Shown here in pieces: positions 27,038 through 35,752 of a DNA stretch of 64,000 bases. Position 1 is the first letter of the stretch, and the number at the start of each line of letters is the position of its first letter. The DNA comes from Bordetella genomosp. 9 (GTDB taxonomy: Bacteria; Pseudomonadota; Gammaproteobacteria; Burkholderiales; Burkholderiaceae_B), in contig NZ_NEVJ01000003.1 in the NCBI RefSeq assembly GCF_002261425.1, positions 1,984,001 to 2,048,000 on the forward strand, in the 5' to 3' direction. A program made the translations under genes and the position numbers. Below the pieces are notes generated by a model that saw only the letters and a program-made list of their open reading frames with translations, had not been told where the DNA came from and did no database searches.

Positions 27038-27793
27038 TCAGGTGGCGGAAGGTCCCGCGTCCGAACGCTGAGGCGGTTCCCAGAAAAACTCGGAGGTGTA
27101 CTGGTACCGGTCTTCCCGGAAGAAATTGTCGGTCCAGCGGATGGGACGCCCATCCTGCAAGTATGTGGAAGCCTGGACGTGCATGACGGGATCGCCCAGG
27201 CCGATGTTCAACAGGTCCGCCACGTAGGTCTCGGCGCGCGACACGGAAATGGTGTGCACGCTTTTGGCCACCTTGAGGTCGAAATCATTCCACATGATGT
27301 CGTGCAGGCTGCGTAGCGGGAATTGGTCCATCGCGCCTTGCATGATGGCCGGCAGATAGCTTTCCACCACGGACAGCGGTTCGCCGTCCAGGTAATGGAC
27401 GCGGATCAGCTTGAGGATGGGCTCGCCTTCGTTCAAGCCCAGGAATGCGGCAATCGCGCCGCGCGCCGGCGCCATTTCCATGGAAACGACGCGCGGATCG
27501 CTGGCCAGGCTTGCATGCAATGGGTCCGACAGATTGCTGACATATTTGGTGCGCGACGGCTCCCCGACGCGGCGCGTGCCCACGCCGCGCTGGCTGCTCA
27601 ACAGGCCTTCGCGCTTGAGTTGGCTGAGCGCATGGCGCACGGTGGTGCGGCTGACGCCGAACTCGCGGCAGAGCGCCTGCTCCGTCGCCAGATGGTTGCC
27701 CTGACCCCATTCCCCGGCTTCTATCCTGCGGCGTAGCACCTGCGCGATCTGGTGATAGATCGGCACCCCGGCCGATAAAGTATGCGTCGACAT
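27038..27793 (-). CDS. GntR family regulator, HutC subfamily
   Basis: 251 residues. Winged HTH at about 10-75 (PIYHQIAQVLRRRIEAGEWGQGNHLATEQALCREFGVSRTTVRHALSQLKREGLLSSQRGVGTRR) and a UTRA ligand domain (about 85-235; LGLNEGEPILKLIRVHYLDGEPLSVVESYLP, VMHVQASTYLQDGRPIRWTDNFFREDRYQYTSEF). First gene of the operon with the Bug receptor and deacetylase, so it most likely controls that operon in response to its substrate. The ATG at 27793 has no ribosome-binding site, but a TATAAA box lies only ten bases upstream, so the message may be almost leaderless. Confidence 0.92.
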   Translation of the reverse strand: MSTHTLSAGVPIYHQIAQVLRRRIEAGEWGQGNHLATEQALCREFGVSRTTVRHALSQLKREGLLSSQRGVGTRRVGEPSRTKYVSNLSDPLHASLASDPRVVSMEMAPARGAIAAFLGLNEGEPILKLIRVHYLDGEPLSVVESYLPAIMQGAMDQFPLRSLHDIMWNDFDLKVAKSVHTISVSRAETYVADLLNIGLGDPVMHVQASTYLQDGRPIRWTDNFFREDRYQYTSEFFWEPPQRSDAGPSAT

Positions 27794-28260
27794 TTGTATT
27801 GGCTTTATAACGATCGGTCCCACACAATGCCGCAAAAATACTCGACACGCCACCCAAAAGCCAAGCCCGACAATGCGATCGAATAGAAATCTCGCGTTAC
27901 GGCGGGCCCATGCTTCGGCACCGCGCGATTGTCGACATTTCCTGTGTGTTGCGAACGATGATCCGTCCCGCGAAGTCTACCCGCGCAGCGCCGCCCCTGC
28001 GGGCGGAGGAGAGAATTCAAAAGCGCGTGTGGCGATGGTGTGGCGATGGGTTTAGCGATACGTGCGGCCATCATGCGGGATGTGTGCGCTTGGCGTACGC
28101 GATCCCATGAGGAAATCGCGCTTGCATCGCGTTGTACTTAACGGTAAAGTCCATACCGATCGGTACAAGCAATGCGCTTGCGCTTGATCCAGATCAACTC
28201 CGGCATGCGCTGACGCGTGCCTTCCCCTGCCGTTTCGGCATCGTCCTGTCCAGGTGCGCC
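27794..28260. promoter_or_regulatory. Divergent region between the GntR operon and the SnoaL/TetR pair
   Basis: About 470 bp without a supported gene. It contains the minus-strand TATAAA (27804-27809) of the GntR gene, with ACGATCGGT beside it, and on the other side a TTGTAC (28132-28137) ending just before a perfect operator palindrome (28154-28165). The middle part shows nothing. Confidence 0.5.
28154..28165. promoter_or_regulatory. TetR-type operator palindrome
   Basis: TACCGATCGGTA is a perfect 12-bp palindrome about 95 bp before the SnoaL-like gene, overlapping the expected promoter (TTGTAC lies 16 bases upstream). Palindromes with ACCGATCGGT-type cores are common TetR-family operators, and a TetR gene is second in the operon, so autoregulation is likely. 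Confidence 0.65.
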
Positions 28261-28728
28261 ATGACCACTCGTCCTCCGCTTCCGCCCTTTTCCCATGAAT
28301 CCGCCGTGCAGAAAGTCCGCCTCGCCGAAGACGGATGGAATAGCCGTGATCCGGCCAAGGTATCGCTGGCTTATACGGAAGACACCGTGTGGCGCAACCG
28401 TGCCGAATTCGTCAACGGCCGGGCGCAAGTCGTCGAGTTCCTGACCCGCAAATGGCGCAAGGAGCTCGATTACCGGCTCATCAAGGAATTGTGGGCGCAC
28501 GATGGCAACCGGATCGCGGTGCGCTATGCCTACGAATGGCACGACGACTCGGGCAATTGGTTTCGTTCCTACGGCAATGAGAACTGGGAATTCGACGACA
28601 CGGGCCTGATGCGTTTCCGCCATGCCTGCATCAACGACCTGCCGATCCAGGAATCGGAACGGAAATTCCATTGGCCGCTGGGCGCGCGCCCCGCCGACCA
28701 TCCAGGCCTGAGCGACCTGGGCCTTTGA
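28261..28728 (+). CDS. SnoaL/NTF2-like protein, DUF1348 family
   Basis: 155 residues, cytoplasmic, small alpha+beta cone fold. The core is [104 protein letters not shown], highly characteristic of DUF1348. Biochemical role unknown; members often occur beside TetR repressors, as here. The ATG at 28261 is chosen because the longer upstream frame crosses the operator. Confidence 0.9.
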   Translation: MTTRPPLPPFSHESAVQKVRLAEDGWNSRDPAKVSLAYTEDTVWRNRAEFVNGRAQVVEFLTRKWRKELDYRLIKELWAHDGNRIAVRYAYEWHDDSGNWFRSYGNENWEFDDTGLMRFRHACINDLPIQESERKFHWPLGARPADHPGLSDLGL

Positions 28729-28775
28729 TCACAACACGGGGGCGCCAGGACCGGGCGCCCCGATCGCGAGCAGCC

Positions 28776-29369
28776 ATGCCCAGAATCGTCGCGGAACGCC
28801 AGGACGTCATCCCCGTGCTGGCCGAAGTATTCCGCCATTACGGATACGAAGGCGCCAGCCTGGCCCGCATTACCGAAGGCACCGGCCTGGGCAAAGGCAG
28901 CCTGTATCACTTCTTTCCCGGCGGCAAGGAAGAAATGGCGGCCGCCGTCCTGGCGCATATCGACGATTGGTTCCAACACAATGTCTACGCGCCGCTGCGC
29001 CAGGCGCCATCCGCCGCCGACGGCTTGGCGGCAATGTTCGACGAAGTGTCACGCTATTTTTTGTCGGGCAGGAAGGTCTGCCTGGTCGGGGTGTTCGCGC
29101 TGGGCAATGAACGCGATCGTTTCGCGCAGGCCGTGGCGTCGTATTTTCGCGATTGGACGAATGCCCTGTCCGCGGCGTACGAAAAGGGCGGATTGCGGGG
29201 CGCGGCGGCGCGCGATCTGGCCGAGGAAACGGTCGGCGGCATACAGGGTGGGCTGGTGCTCGCGCGGGCCTTGGATGATCCGCAGGTCTATGTCCGCATG
29301 GTGCGGGGCCTGCGGGAGCGCGCGCTGGGTGCGCTGCCGGCGGCCGGCGCCAGGTCGACGCGCCGCTGA
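28776..29369 (+). CDS. TetR/AcrR family regulator (LmrA/YxaF-like)
   Basis: 197 residues. N-terminal HTH: ERQDVIPVLAEVFRHYGYEGASLARITEGTGLGKGSLYHFFPGGKEEMAAAVLAHI. The GKGSLYHFFPGGKEEMA sequence is typical of the LmrA/YxaF branch, whose C-terminal domain follows (about 80-185, with CLVGVFALGNERDRFAQAVASYFRDW). It lies 47 bp after the SnoaL-like gene on the same strand and probably represses both through the palindrome at 28154. Confidence 0.92.
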   Translation: MPRIVAERQDVIPVLAEVFRHYGYEGASLARITEGTGLGKGSLYHFFPGGKEEMAAAVLAHIDDWFQHNVYAPLRQAPSAADGLAAMFDEVSRYFLSGRKVCLVGVFALGNERDRFAQAVASYFRDWTNALSAAYEKGGLRGAAARDLAEETVGGIQGGLVLARALDDPQVYVRMVRGLRERALGALPAAGARSTRR

Positions 29370-29453
29370 GCGGGCGGCGGTGCCCGCCCTGGCTGTACCG
29401 GCGACACCGGCTGTACTCGCGCCCGCCATGGCGGCGGTGGCGTCGTCCCTGCG

Positions 29454-30182
29454 CTATTCCCCGAACAGGTTGCGCTGGATCTGGTCCAGGTGCTCGATCA
29501 TCAGGGCGGCGGCCTGGCCCGCGTCGCGGTCGCGCAAGGCGTCCACCATCGCGCGATGCTGCCGTTCGTATTGCGCGCGACGCGCCGGGGTCAGGGAATT
29601 GCGCTTGAGCCGACCCCATTCGCCCTGCTCCCGTACCTGGTTCATCAGTTCCAGGATCCGCATGAAAAAGGCGTTGTGCGTGGCCACGGCGAAGGCCTTG
29701 TGCAAGGCACCGTCCCAATACTCGAAGTCATCGATGGTGGACGCCGCTTCGGACTGCTCCAGGCATTCGGCCATCACGGCGAAGTCGGCCGCCGTGGCGT
29801 TGCGCGCGATCATGCCCGGCAACAGGGGTTCGATCAGGCGGCGCGCCTCCATCAGTTCGGCGGGGCTGACGTTGCCATCGAGATGCGGCAGCGCATGCTC
29901 GCGCGCCATGGCTTCGGCCTGTTCCGATACGAAAGTGCCGCTACCCACCGATTGCGTGATCAGGCCGCGTTCGCGCAGGTCCGACAGCACGCGCCGGACC
30001 GAGCCCCGGGAGGCGCCGAAGCGCGTGCTGAGCTCGCGTTCCGGCGGCAGCTTCACGCCGGCCCTGAGACGTCCGCCCAGGATCTCGTCGCGCAGGTAGC
30101 GCGCCAGCGCCTTGGCGCCCGGCGAACGCAGCGCCGCTTCTGCTTCCCCGTCCCCGGCTTGCACGGTAGTCTTGGTATCCAT
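29454..30182 (-). CDS. FadR-subfamily GntR regulator (FCD domain)
   Basis: 242 residues from ATG 30182. Winged HTH (about 22-90): LARYLRDEILGGRLRAGVKLPPERELSTRFGASRGSVRRVLSDLRERGLITQSVGSGTFV. All-helical FCD ligand domain (about 105-235) with the metal-site pattern of the family: EARRLIEPLLPGMIARNATA, FHKA-type (DGALHKAFAVATHNAFF) and ERQHRAMVDALRDRDAGQAAALMIEHL. Divergent from the FAH/molybdenum-hydroxylase operon; repeated CCAATTGG sites in the 120-bp gap imply it controls that operon and itself. Confidence 0.94.
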   Translation of the reverse strand: MDTKTTVQAGDGEAEAALRSPGAKALARYLRDEILGGRLRAGVKLPPERELSTRFGASRGSVRRVLSDLRERGLITQSVGSGTFVSEQAEAMAREHALPHLDGNVSPAELMEARRLIEPLLPGMIARNATAADFAVMAECLEQSEAASTIDDFEYWDGALHKAFAVATHNAFFMRILELMNQVREQGEWGRLKRNSLTPARRAQYERQHRAMVDALRDRDAGQAAALMIEHLDQIQRNLFGE

Positions 30183-30203
30183 GGGCGAAGCATAAAGAAA
30201 CAG

Positions 30204-30289
30204 GACCAATTGGTCAATAATTTTGACGAATCGGTCTTGCATTCGGTCCAAATTGGTTCTACATTACGGCCTGTTTTGACCAATTGGAC
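30204..30289. promoter_or_regulatory. Cluster of CCAATTGG operators for the FadR-type regulator
   Basis: Three related sites lie between the divergent starts: GACCAATTGGTC (30204-30215, perfect palindrome), CGGTCCAAATTGGTT (near 30244-30258) and GACCAATTGGAC (30278-30289). A fourth, GGTCCAATTGGTCC, occurs inside the FAH gene at about 30416-30429. FadR-type repressors bind short palindromes of this kind. Promoters were not resolved. Confidence 0.65.
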
Positions 30290-30301
30290 TATGGAGTCGC
30301 C

Positions 30302-31180
30302 ATGAAATTCGCCCAGCTTTCCCTACAGGGCCAGCGTACTATCGCCGTTGTGGACACCGACAAGGGCCAGTTCTGGCCGGTTTCCGAACTCGTACCCGGT
30401 TTTGCCGGCGACATGGTCCAATTGGTCCAACAGTACGAACAGCTGAAGTCCAAGCTGGTGCCGACCGGCGCCGGTAAATCGCTGGACCAGGCCAAGGTAC
30501 TGGCCCCCATCGACCAGCCCCGCCGCAACATATTCTGCGTGGGCAAGAACTACCACGAGCACGCCGCCGAATTCAGCAAGTCCGGCTTCGACAGCAGCGC
30601 GAAGGAAGGCGAACACGCGCCGGAAGCGCCGGTCGTGTTCACCAAGCCGGCCAGCACGGTCATCGGCCCCAACGACAAGATCCCGCCGCACAAGGAAGTC
30701 ACGCAGCAACTGGACTACGAAGTGGAACTGGCCATCGTGATCGGCAAGCCCGGCCGGGGCATCAAGAAGGCCGATGCCTTCAAACACATCTTCGGCTACA
30801 CCATCGTCAACGATTTCACCGCGCGCGACCTGCAGAAACTGCATCGCCAATGGTTCCTGGGCAAGGCGCTGGACGGTTTCTGCCCGATGGGGCCGTACGT
30901 GGTGACCAATGACGAGCTGGACGCCACCAACCTGGGCGTCAAGTGCTGGGTGAATGGCGAGCTGCGCCAGAACTCCAATACGTCCCTGCTGATTTTCGAC
31001 ATCCCCACGCTGATCGAAACGATCTCGGCCGGCATCGAGCTGCAACCGGGCGACGTCATCGCCACGGGCACCCCGGCGGGCGTGGGCATCGGCTTCAATC
31101 CGCCGAAGTTCGTCAAGTCGGGCGACGTGATGCGCATGGAGATCCAGGGCATCGGCGTGCTGGAAAACGCCGTCGCCTGA
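30302..31180 (+). CDS. Fumarylacetoacetate hydrolase (FAH) family protein
   Basis: 292 residues; start at 30302 follows GGAG. Enzymes of this family hydrolyse C-C bonds in diketo acids, or hydrate/decarboxylate 2-keto acids, with a divalent metal. Marks: IFCVGKNYHEHAAEF, the metal-binding YEVELAIVIGKPGRGI, GYTIVNDFTARDLQKLHRQWFLGKALDGFCPMGPYVV, NTSLLIFDIPTLIETISAGIELQPGDVIATGTPAGVGIGF and the closing GDVMRMEIQGIGVLENAV. It is the first gene of a catabolic operon with a Bug receptor and a molybdenum hydroxylase, so it probably acts late in ring or side-chain degradation. Confidence 0.95.
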   Translation: MKFAQLSLQGQRTIAVVDTDKGQFWPVSELVPGFAGDMVQLVQQYEQLKSKLVPTGAGKSLDQAKVLAPIDQPRRNIFCVGKNYHEHAAEFSKSGFDSSAKEGEHAPEAPVVFTKPASTVIGPNDKIPPHKEVTQQLDYEVELAIVIGKPGRGIKKADAFKHIFGYTIVNDFTARDLQKLHRQWFLGKALDGFCPMGPYVVTNDELDATNLGVKCWVNGELRQNSNTSLLIFDIPTLIETISAGIELQPGDVIATGTPAGVGIGFNPPKFVKSGDVMRMEIQGIGVLENAVA

Positions 31181-31302
31181 TACTCGCGCGCAAGAGCGAA
31201 AACAAGAAACGAGAAACGGCAACATCCGCGGCGCGTTGCGATGGGGCGCCGCCCGTTGCCGGGCACACAAGCAAGCACGATGCATCCTTTTTGGAGACAA
31301 GA

Positions 31303-32283
31303 ATGAAAACCTTCCTGCGCGGCCTGACGGCCGCCGGCCTGTTCACCTGCGCCGCATTGGGCGCGCAAACCGCCTCCGCCGCGGGGCCCTACCCCAACCA
31401 TCCGGTCACCATCATCGTGCCCTTCGGCGCGGGGGGATCGGCCGACGTCTACGCCCGCGTGCTCGCGCAGCACCTGGGCCAGGAAACCGGGCAATCGTTC
31501 GTCGTCGAGAATCGTCCTGGCGCGGGCGCGGTGATCGGCACGCAGTACGTGGCCAAGTCCGCGCCGGACGGGTACACGCTGTTGATGATGTCCAATACGC
31601 AGACCGTCAACGAAACGCTGCTGAACAACCGCCCCTATGACCTGATGCGGGACTTCACGGCGGTGGCGCCGGTGAACGAGGCGCCGCTGGTGCTGGTGGT
31701 GCGGGAAGGCTTGCCGATCAAGAGCGTGCAGGAACTGATCAAGGCCGCGAAGGCCAAGCCGGGCCAGCTGAATTACGCGTCCTCGGGCACGGGCACGCCT
31801 TACCACATGGCCGGCGAGCTGTTCAAAAGCCTGGCCGACGTGAACATCGTGCACATTCCCTACAAGAGCAGCGGCGGCGCCCGTACGGACGTGCTCGGCG
31901 GACAGGTCGACATGATGTTCGACGCCGTCAGCACGATGACCGACCTGATCCAGACCAAGAAGGTGCGCGCGCTGGCCACGACCGGCAACGAGCGTTCCAA
32001 CGTGCTGCCCGACGTGCCGACCATGGCGGAAGCGGGCGTGCAGGGCTACACCGCCACCATCTGGCTGGGCCTGCTCGCGCCCAGGAATACGCCCAAGGAC
32101 GTGGTGGATTTCCTGAACGCGAAGATCGCCAAGATCGTCAGCGACCCGCAGATCACGTCGGTGTGGGCCAAGAGCGGCGTCACGCCGATGAAGATGTCGC
32201 CCGAGCAATTCACCGACTTCCTGAAGGGCGACATCGACAAGTGGGGCAAGATCGTCAAGTCGGCGAACATCAAGGTGGATTGA
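31303..32283 (+). CDS. Bug-type tripartite tricarboxylate transporter substrate-binding protein
   Basis: Periplasmic receptor of the Bug family, 326 residues, start after TTGGAGACAAGA. Signal peptide MKTFLRGLTAAGLFTCAALG with cleavage near ASA. Family marks: YPNHPVTIIVPFGAGGSADVYAR, FVVENRPGAGAVIGTQYVAKSAPDGYTLLM, YASSGTGTPYHMAGELFKSLADVNIVHIPYKSSGGARTDVLGGQVDMMFD, LPDVPTMAEAGVQGYTATIW. Lies between the FAH gene and the molybdenum hydroxylase, six bases before the latter, suggesting it binds the pathway's substrate. No cognate membrane subunits in the window. Confidence 0.95.
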   Translation: MKTFLRGLTAAGLFTCAALGAQTASAAGPYPNHPVTIIVPFGAGGSADVYARVLAQHLGQETGQSFVVENRPGAGAVIGTQYVAKSAPDGYTLLMMSNTQTVNETLLNNRPYDLMRDFTAVAPVNEAPLVLVVREGLPIKSVQELIKAAKAKPGQLNYASSGTGTPYHMAGELFKSLADVNIVHIPYKSSGGARTDVLGGQVDMMFDAVSTMTDLIQTKKVRALATTGNERSNVLPDVPTMAEAGVQGYTATIWLGLLAPRNTPKDVVDFLNAKIAKIVSDPQITSVWAKSGVTPMKMSPEQFTDFLKGDIDKWGKIVKSANIKVD

Positions 32284-32288
32284 TCGCC

Positions 32289-32798
32289 ATGCCGGAAGCA
32301 AGCGCCGACCATGCCGCCATCGCCTTCACGCTGAATGGCCGGGAAACGACGCTGCGCGTGGACGGCGACCGAAGGTTGCTGGACGTGCTGCGTAACGACC
32401 TGGACCTGAAAGGCAGCCACTACGGCTGCGGCGTCGGCGAATGCGGCGCCTGCTTCGTCCTGCTGGACGAACACGCGGTGCCGGCCTGCGACACCCCCAT
32501 GTGGGCGGTCGCGGGCAAGCGCGTGGTGACCTCGGAAGGCCTGGGCACGCCACGGGATCCGCATCCGCTGCAGGCGGCCTTCATCGCGGAACAGGCGGCG
32601 CAATGCGGCTACTGTACGTCCGGGATGCTGGTCGCCGGCGCGGCCTTGCTGCAACGCTGTCCCCGGCCCTCGGACGCGGAGATCCGCGAAGGCATGGAAC
32701 GCAATCTGTGCCGCTGCGGCACGCAATTGCGCGTCATCAAGGCGATACACCGCGCGGCCGACGGCATGCCGCGCGCCAGACGGGACGACGGACAATGA
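32289..32798 (+). CDS. Molybdenum hydroxylase iron-sulfur subunit (xanthine oxidase family)
   Basis: 169 residues, two [2Fe-2S] clusters that pass electrons from the molybdenum centre. The plant-ferredoxin-type cluster motif is GSHYGCGVGECGACFVLLDEHAVPAC and the second cluster is formed by AAQCGYCTSGML and RNLCRCGTQLRVIKAI. The short form without FAD domain matches IorA/NicA-type subunits that partner a single large subunit. Start five bases after the Bug stop; ends overlapping the large-subunit start by 4 bp. Confidence 0.95.
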   Translation: MPEASADHAAIAFTLNGRETTLRVDGDRRLLDVLRNDLDLKGSHYGCGVGECGACFVLLDEHAVPACDTPMWAVAGKRVVTSEGLGTPRDPHPLQAAFIAEQAAQCGYCTSGMLVAGAALLQRCPRPSDAEIREGMERNLCRCGTQLRVIKAIHRAADGMPRARRDDGQ

Positions 32799-34924
32799 CG
32801 GCCCTGCCTCCCAGCCTGCAGGCGAACAGCCGCCTTTCGACCTGGCTGCGCGTCGATGCGGACGGCTACGTCGAAGTGCGATCCGGCAAGGTGGAGATCG
32901 GCCAGGGCATATTGAGCGCGCTGGCGCAGATCGCGGCGGAAGAACTCGACGTGGCGTTCGAGCGCGTCCGCATGGTGGCCGCCGACACGGCGCTCAGTCC
33001 CGATGAGGCCGTCACTTCCGGCAGCCTGTCCATACAACATTCAGGATCCGCCCTGCGGCATGCGTGCGCGCAGGCCCGGGCGCTGATGATCGAAACGGTC
33101 GCGCAACGGCAGGGCCTGCCCGCCGCCGCGTTGACCGTGGTCGACGGCGTCATCCAGCACGACGGGCGCGGCCTGGCCAGTTATTGGGACCTGGCCGGAG
33201 ACGGCCTGCTGGACTGCGCGGCGCGGCCGGGGATCACGCCCAAGAGGCGCGACAGCTACCAGGTGGTCGGCACGGCGCGGGCGCGCGCGGACATCGCGCA
33301 GAAGGTCTTCGGCGAATTTCGTTTCATCCATGATCTGGCGCTTCCGGATATGGTGCACGGGCGCATGATCCGGCCGCCTTCGCCGGACGCCGAGCTGCTG
33401 GATTGGGACGCGGACACGGTATCGGGATGGCCCGGCGTGATCGCCGTGGCGCGCGACGGCTCGCTATTGGGCGTGGTGGCGCGGACCGAAGCGCTGGCGG
33501 AACGCGCCGCCGGCGCGTTGGCCAGATCCGCGCGCTGGCGCGAACGCGATACGCTGCCGGACGTGGATGACCTGCCCGCCTGGTTGAAGTCGCTGCGCTG
33601 CGTCGACCTGCGGCTGGGAGACGCGGCCGCCGCCCCGCCCCATGCCGGCGCGCCCCTGCGGACCTTCCGCGCCGCCTATACCAAGCCTTTCATCAAGCAC
33701 GGCTCGATCGGCCCCTCCTGCGCGTTGGCGCTGGCCGGCGATGCCAGCCTGGAAGTCTGGAGCCACACGCAAGGCATCTTCAATCTGCGCAAGGACCTGA
33801 GCCTGGCCTTCGGCTTGCCGGAAGCCGCCATCGTCGTGCGGCACGTGCAAGGCGCCGGCTGCTATGGACACAATGGCGCGGATGACGTCGCCTACGACGC
33901 CGCATGGCTGGCCCGGCGCTGCCCGGGGCAGCCCGTGCGCGTGCAGTGGTCGCGCACGGACGAATTGAACTGGTCGCCGCATGGGCCGGCCATGGCGATC
34001 GAGCTGCGCGCGGACGTCGGCGAAGACGGCCGCATCGTCGCCTGGCGCCATGAATTGTGGAGCCCCGGCCATGGCCTGCGGCCGGGCCGTTCGGCGACGC
34101 CGACACTGCTGGGATCGTGGTACCTGGAACAGCCGTTCGAACGGCTGCATTCCGTCGATGCGCCGCGCGCCGCGGGCGGCGGCGCCGATCGCAATGCGGA
34201 CCCGATCTATCGTTTCCCCAGTACCGACGTGCTGTGCCACCGCGTGCTGGACGTACCGCTGCGCACCTCGTCGCTGCGCGCCCTGGGCGCCTACGGCAAC
34301 GTCTTCGCCATCGAGTCATTCATGGACGAACTGGCGCGCGCCGCGCAGGCCGATCCCCTGGAGTATCGGCTGGCGCATTTGGAAGATCCGCGCGGCGTGG
34401 CGGTGTTGCGCCGTGTGGCGCAGATGGCCGGATGGGAAAATCGGGTCGACCCGCGTGGCGAAGGCAACGGCCGCGGCCTGGGCTTCGCGCGGTACAAGAA
34501 CACGGGCGCGTATTGTGCCGTCATCGCCGACGTCGAGGTGCAGGAGCAGGTGCGCGTGCGGCGCCTGTGGATCGCCGTGGACGTCGGCCTGGTGATCAAT
34601 CCCGACGGCGTCCGGCAGCAGATCGAGGGCGGCGCCCTGCAGGCGGTCAGCTGGACCCTGATGGAGGCCGCGCGCTTCGACCGCACGCGTGTGTTGGGCG
34701 AAAACTGGCAGGACTACCCCATGCTGCGTTTCTCGCAGGTGCCGGAGGTGGAAATCGCCATCGTCCAGCATCCTGGCGATGACTCCGTCGGCGCCGGCGA
34801 AGGTTCGCTGGGCCCCACCGCGGCGGCCATCGGCAATGCCGTGTTCGACGCGCTGGGCGTGCGGGTGCGCGACCTGCCGCTGACGTTCGACCGCATCGTC
34901 GCCGCCATGGAAGACGCGGCCTGA
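32795..34924 (+). CDS. Molybdenum hydroxylase large subunit (IorB/nicotinate dehydrogenase-like)
   Basis: Molybdopterin-binding catalytic subunit, 709 residues, start ATG 32795 overlapping the small subunit (ATGA). Marks: VRSGKVEIGQGILSALAQIAAEELDV, VHGRMIRPPSPDAELLDWD, TKPFIKHGSIGPSCALA, VRHVQGAGCYGHNGADDVAYDAAWLARRCPGQPVRVQW (molybdopterin region of the isoquinoline/nicotinate branch), RTSSLRALGAYGNVFAIESFMDELARAA, and the active-site Glu in GAGEGSLGPTAAAIGNAV. Such enzymes hydroxylate N-heterocycles or aldehydes with water as oxygen source. No FAD subunit or cytochrome subunit is encoded nearby, so the electron acceptor is open. Confidence 0.94.
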   Translation: MTALPPSLQANSRLSTWLRVDADGYVEVRSGKVEIGQGILSALAQIAAEELDVAFERVRMVAADTALSPDEAVTSGSLSIQHSGSALRHACAQARALMIETVAQRQGLPAAALTVVDGVIQHDGRGLASYWDLAGDGLLDCAARPGITPKRRDSYQVVGTARARADIAQKVFGEFRFIHDLALPDMVHGRMIRPPSPDAELLDWDADTVSGWPGVIAVARDGSLLGVVARTEALAERAAGALARSARWRERDTLPDVDDLPAWLKSLRCVDLRLGDAAAAPPHAGAPLRTFRAAYTKPFIKHGSIGPSCALALAGDASLEVWSHTQGIFNLRKDLSLAFGLPEAAIVVRHVQGAGCYGHNGADDVAYDAAWLARRCPGQPVRVQWSRTDELNWSPHGPAMAIELRADVGEDGRIVAWRHELWSPGHGLRPGRSATPTLLGSWYLEQPFERLHSVDAPRAAGGGADRNADPIYRFPSTDVLCHRVLDVPLRTSSLRALGAYGNVFAIESFMDELARAAQADPLEYRLAHLEDPRGVAVLRRVAQMAGWENRVDPRGEGNGRGLGFARYKNTGAYCAVIADVEVQEQVRVRRLWIAVDVGLVINPDGVRQQIEGGALQAVSWTLMEAARFDRTRVLGENWQDYPMLRFSQVPEVEIAIVQHPGDDSVGAGEGSLGPTAAAIGNAVFDALGVRVRDLPLTFDRIVAAMEDAA

Positions 34925-34975
34925 CCCGATACGCCATCATCGCGTAAATACGCCTACTCGCTACAAAGGACATCG

Positions 34976-35671
34976 ATGAAACTGAACCTCTTCAGCGGCG
35001 GCGCCGCGAAAGCCGTCGTCACCGGCCTGCAGGCCGAATTCGAACAACGCCATGGCGGCACCCTGGCCGCGACCTTCGGCGCCGTCGGCACCATGCGCGA
35101 CAAGCTGCTGGCGGGCGAACCGTGCGACGTGATCATTCTTTCCGACGCGCTGATCAAGGAACTGGAAAAGCAGGGCCACGTCGTGGCCGGAAGCGCGCGC
35201 CCGCTGGGCCGCGTGGAAACGGGGGTCGCCGTGCGCACCGGCACGCCGCCGGTGGGCGTCGCCGACGGCGCGGCGCTGAAGGCCACGCTGGCCGCCGCGC
35301 GCGGCCTGTACGTTCCGCACCTGAAGCAATCCACCGCCGGCCAGCACATCGCCGACGTGCTGCGCAGGCTGGGCCTGGACCAGATACTGGCCGACCGCAT
35401 CCACGAATACCCCAACGGCGCGGTCGCCATGGGCGAACTCGCCAAGACCACGGGCGACCACATGGTGGGCTGCACCCAGGTCACGGAGATCCTGTACACG
35501 CCGGGCGTCACGCTGGTGGGGGAACTGCCGAAGGAATACGGGCTCAGCACCGTCTACACCGCCGCCTGCTGCAGCAAGGCGGGCGATCCGGTCCTGGCCA
35601 GGGAGTTCGTCGAAGCGCTGGGCGGCGGCGATACGCTGGCGCTGCGCAAACAGGCCGGATTCGTGGTGTAG
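34976..35671 (+). CDS. ModA-like substrate-binding protein without signal peptide
   Basis: 231 residues of the ModA/extracellular solute-binding fold: MKLNLFSGGAAKAVVTGLQAEFEQRHGG, FGAVGTMRDKLLAGEPCDVIILSDALIKEL, YVPHLKQSTAGQHIADVLRRLGL, GEL AKTTGDHMVGCTQVTEIL and the closing FVEALGGGDTLALRKQAGFVV. Unlike periplasmic ModA it starts directly at the first beta strand, with a strong AAAGGACATCG upstream and no room for a signal peptide in frame. It is last in the molybdenum-hydroxylase operon. Either a cytoplasmic oxyanion or metabolite binder, or a maturation/sensing protein; not shown. Confidence 0.85.
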   Translation: MKLNLFSGGAAKAVVTGLQAEFEQRHGGTLAATFGAVGTMRDKLLAGEPCDVIILSDALIKELEKQGHVVAGSARPLGRVETGVAVRTGTPPVGVADGAALKATLAAARGLYVPHLKQSTAGQHIADVLRRLGLDQILADRIHEYPNGAVAMGELAKTTGDHMVGCTQVTEILYTPGVTLVGELPKEYGLSTVYTAACCSKAGDPVLAREFVEALGGGDTLALRKQAGFVV

Positions 35672-35752
35672 CGCCCCCCGGCGCCCGTCGCCACGCGATA
35701 CGCCGGCGCCAGCCATCCGCCGCCATCGATGCGGCGGGACGCGCCGGTCCGG

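Noticed and set aside
34976..35671. Calling the ModA-like gene modA of a molybdate ABC importer
   Set aside because: There is no signal peptide and no modB or modC gene nearby, so a transport role is not supported.
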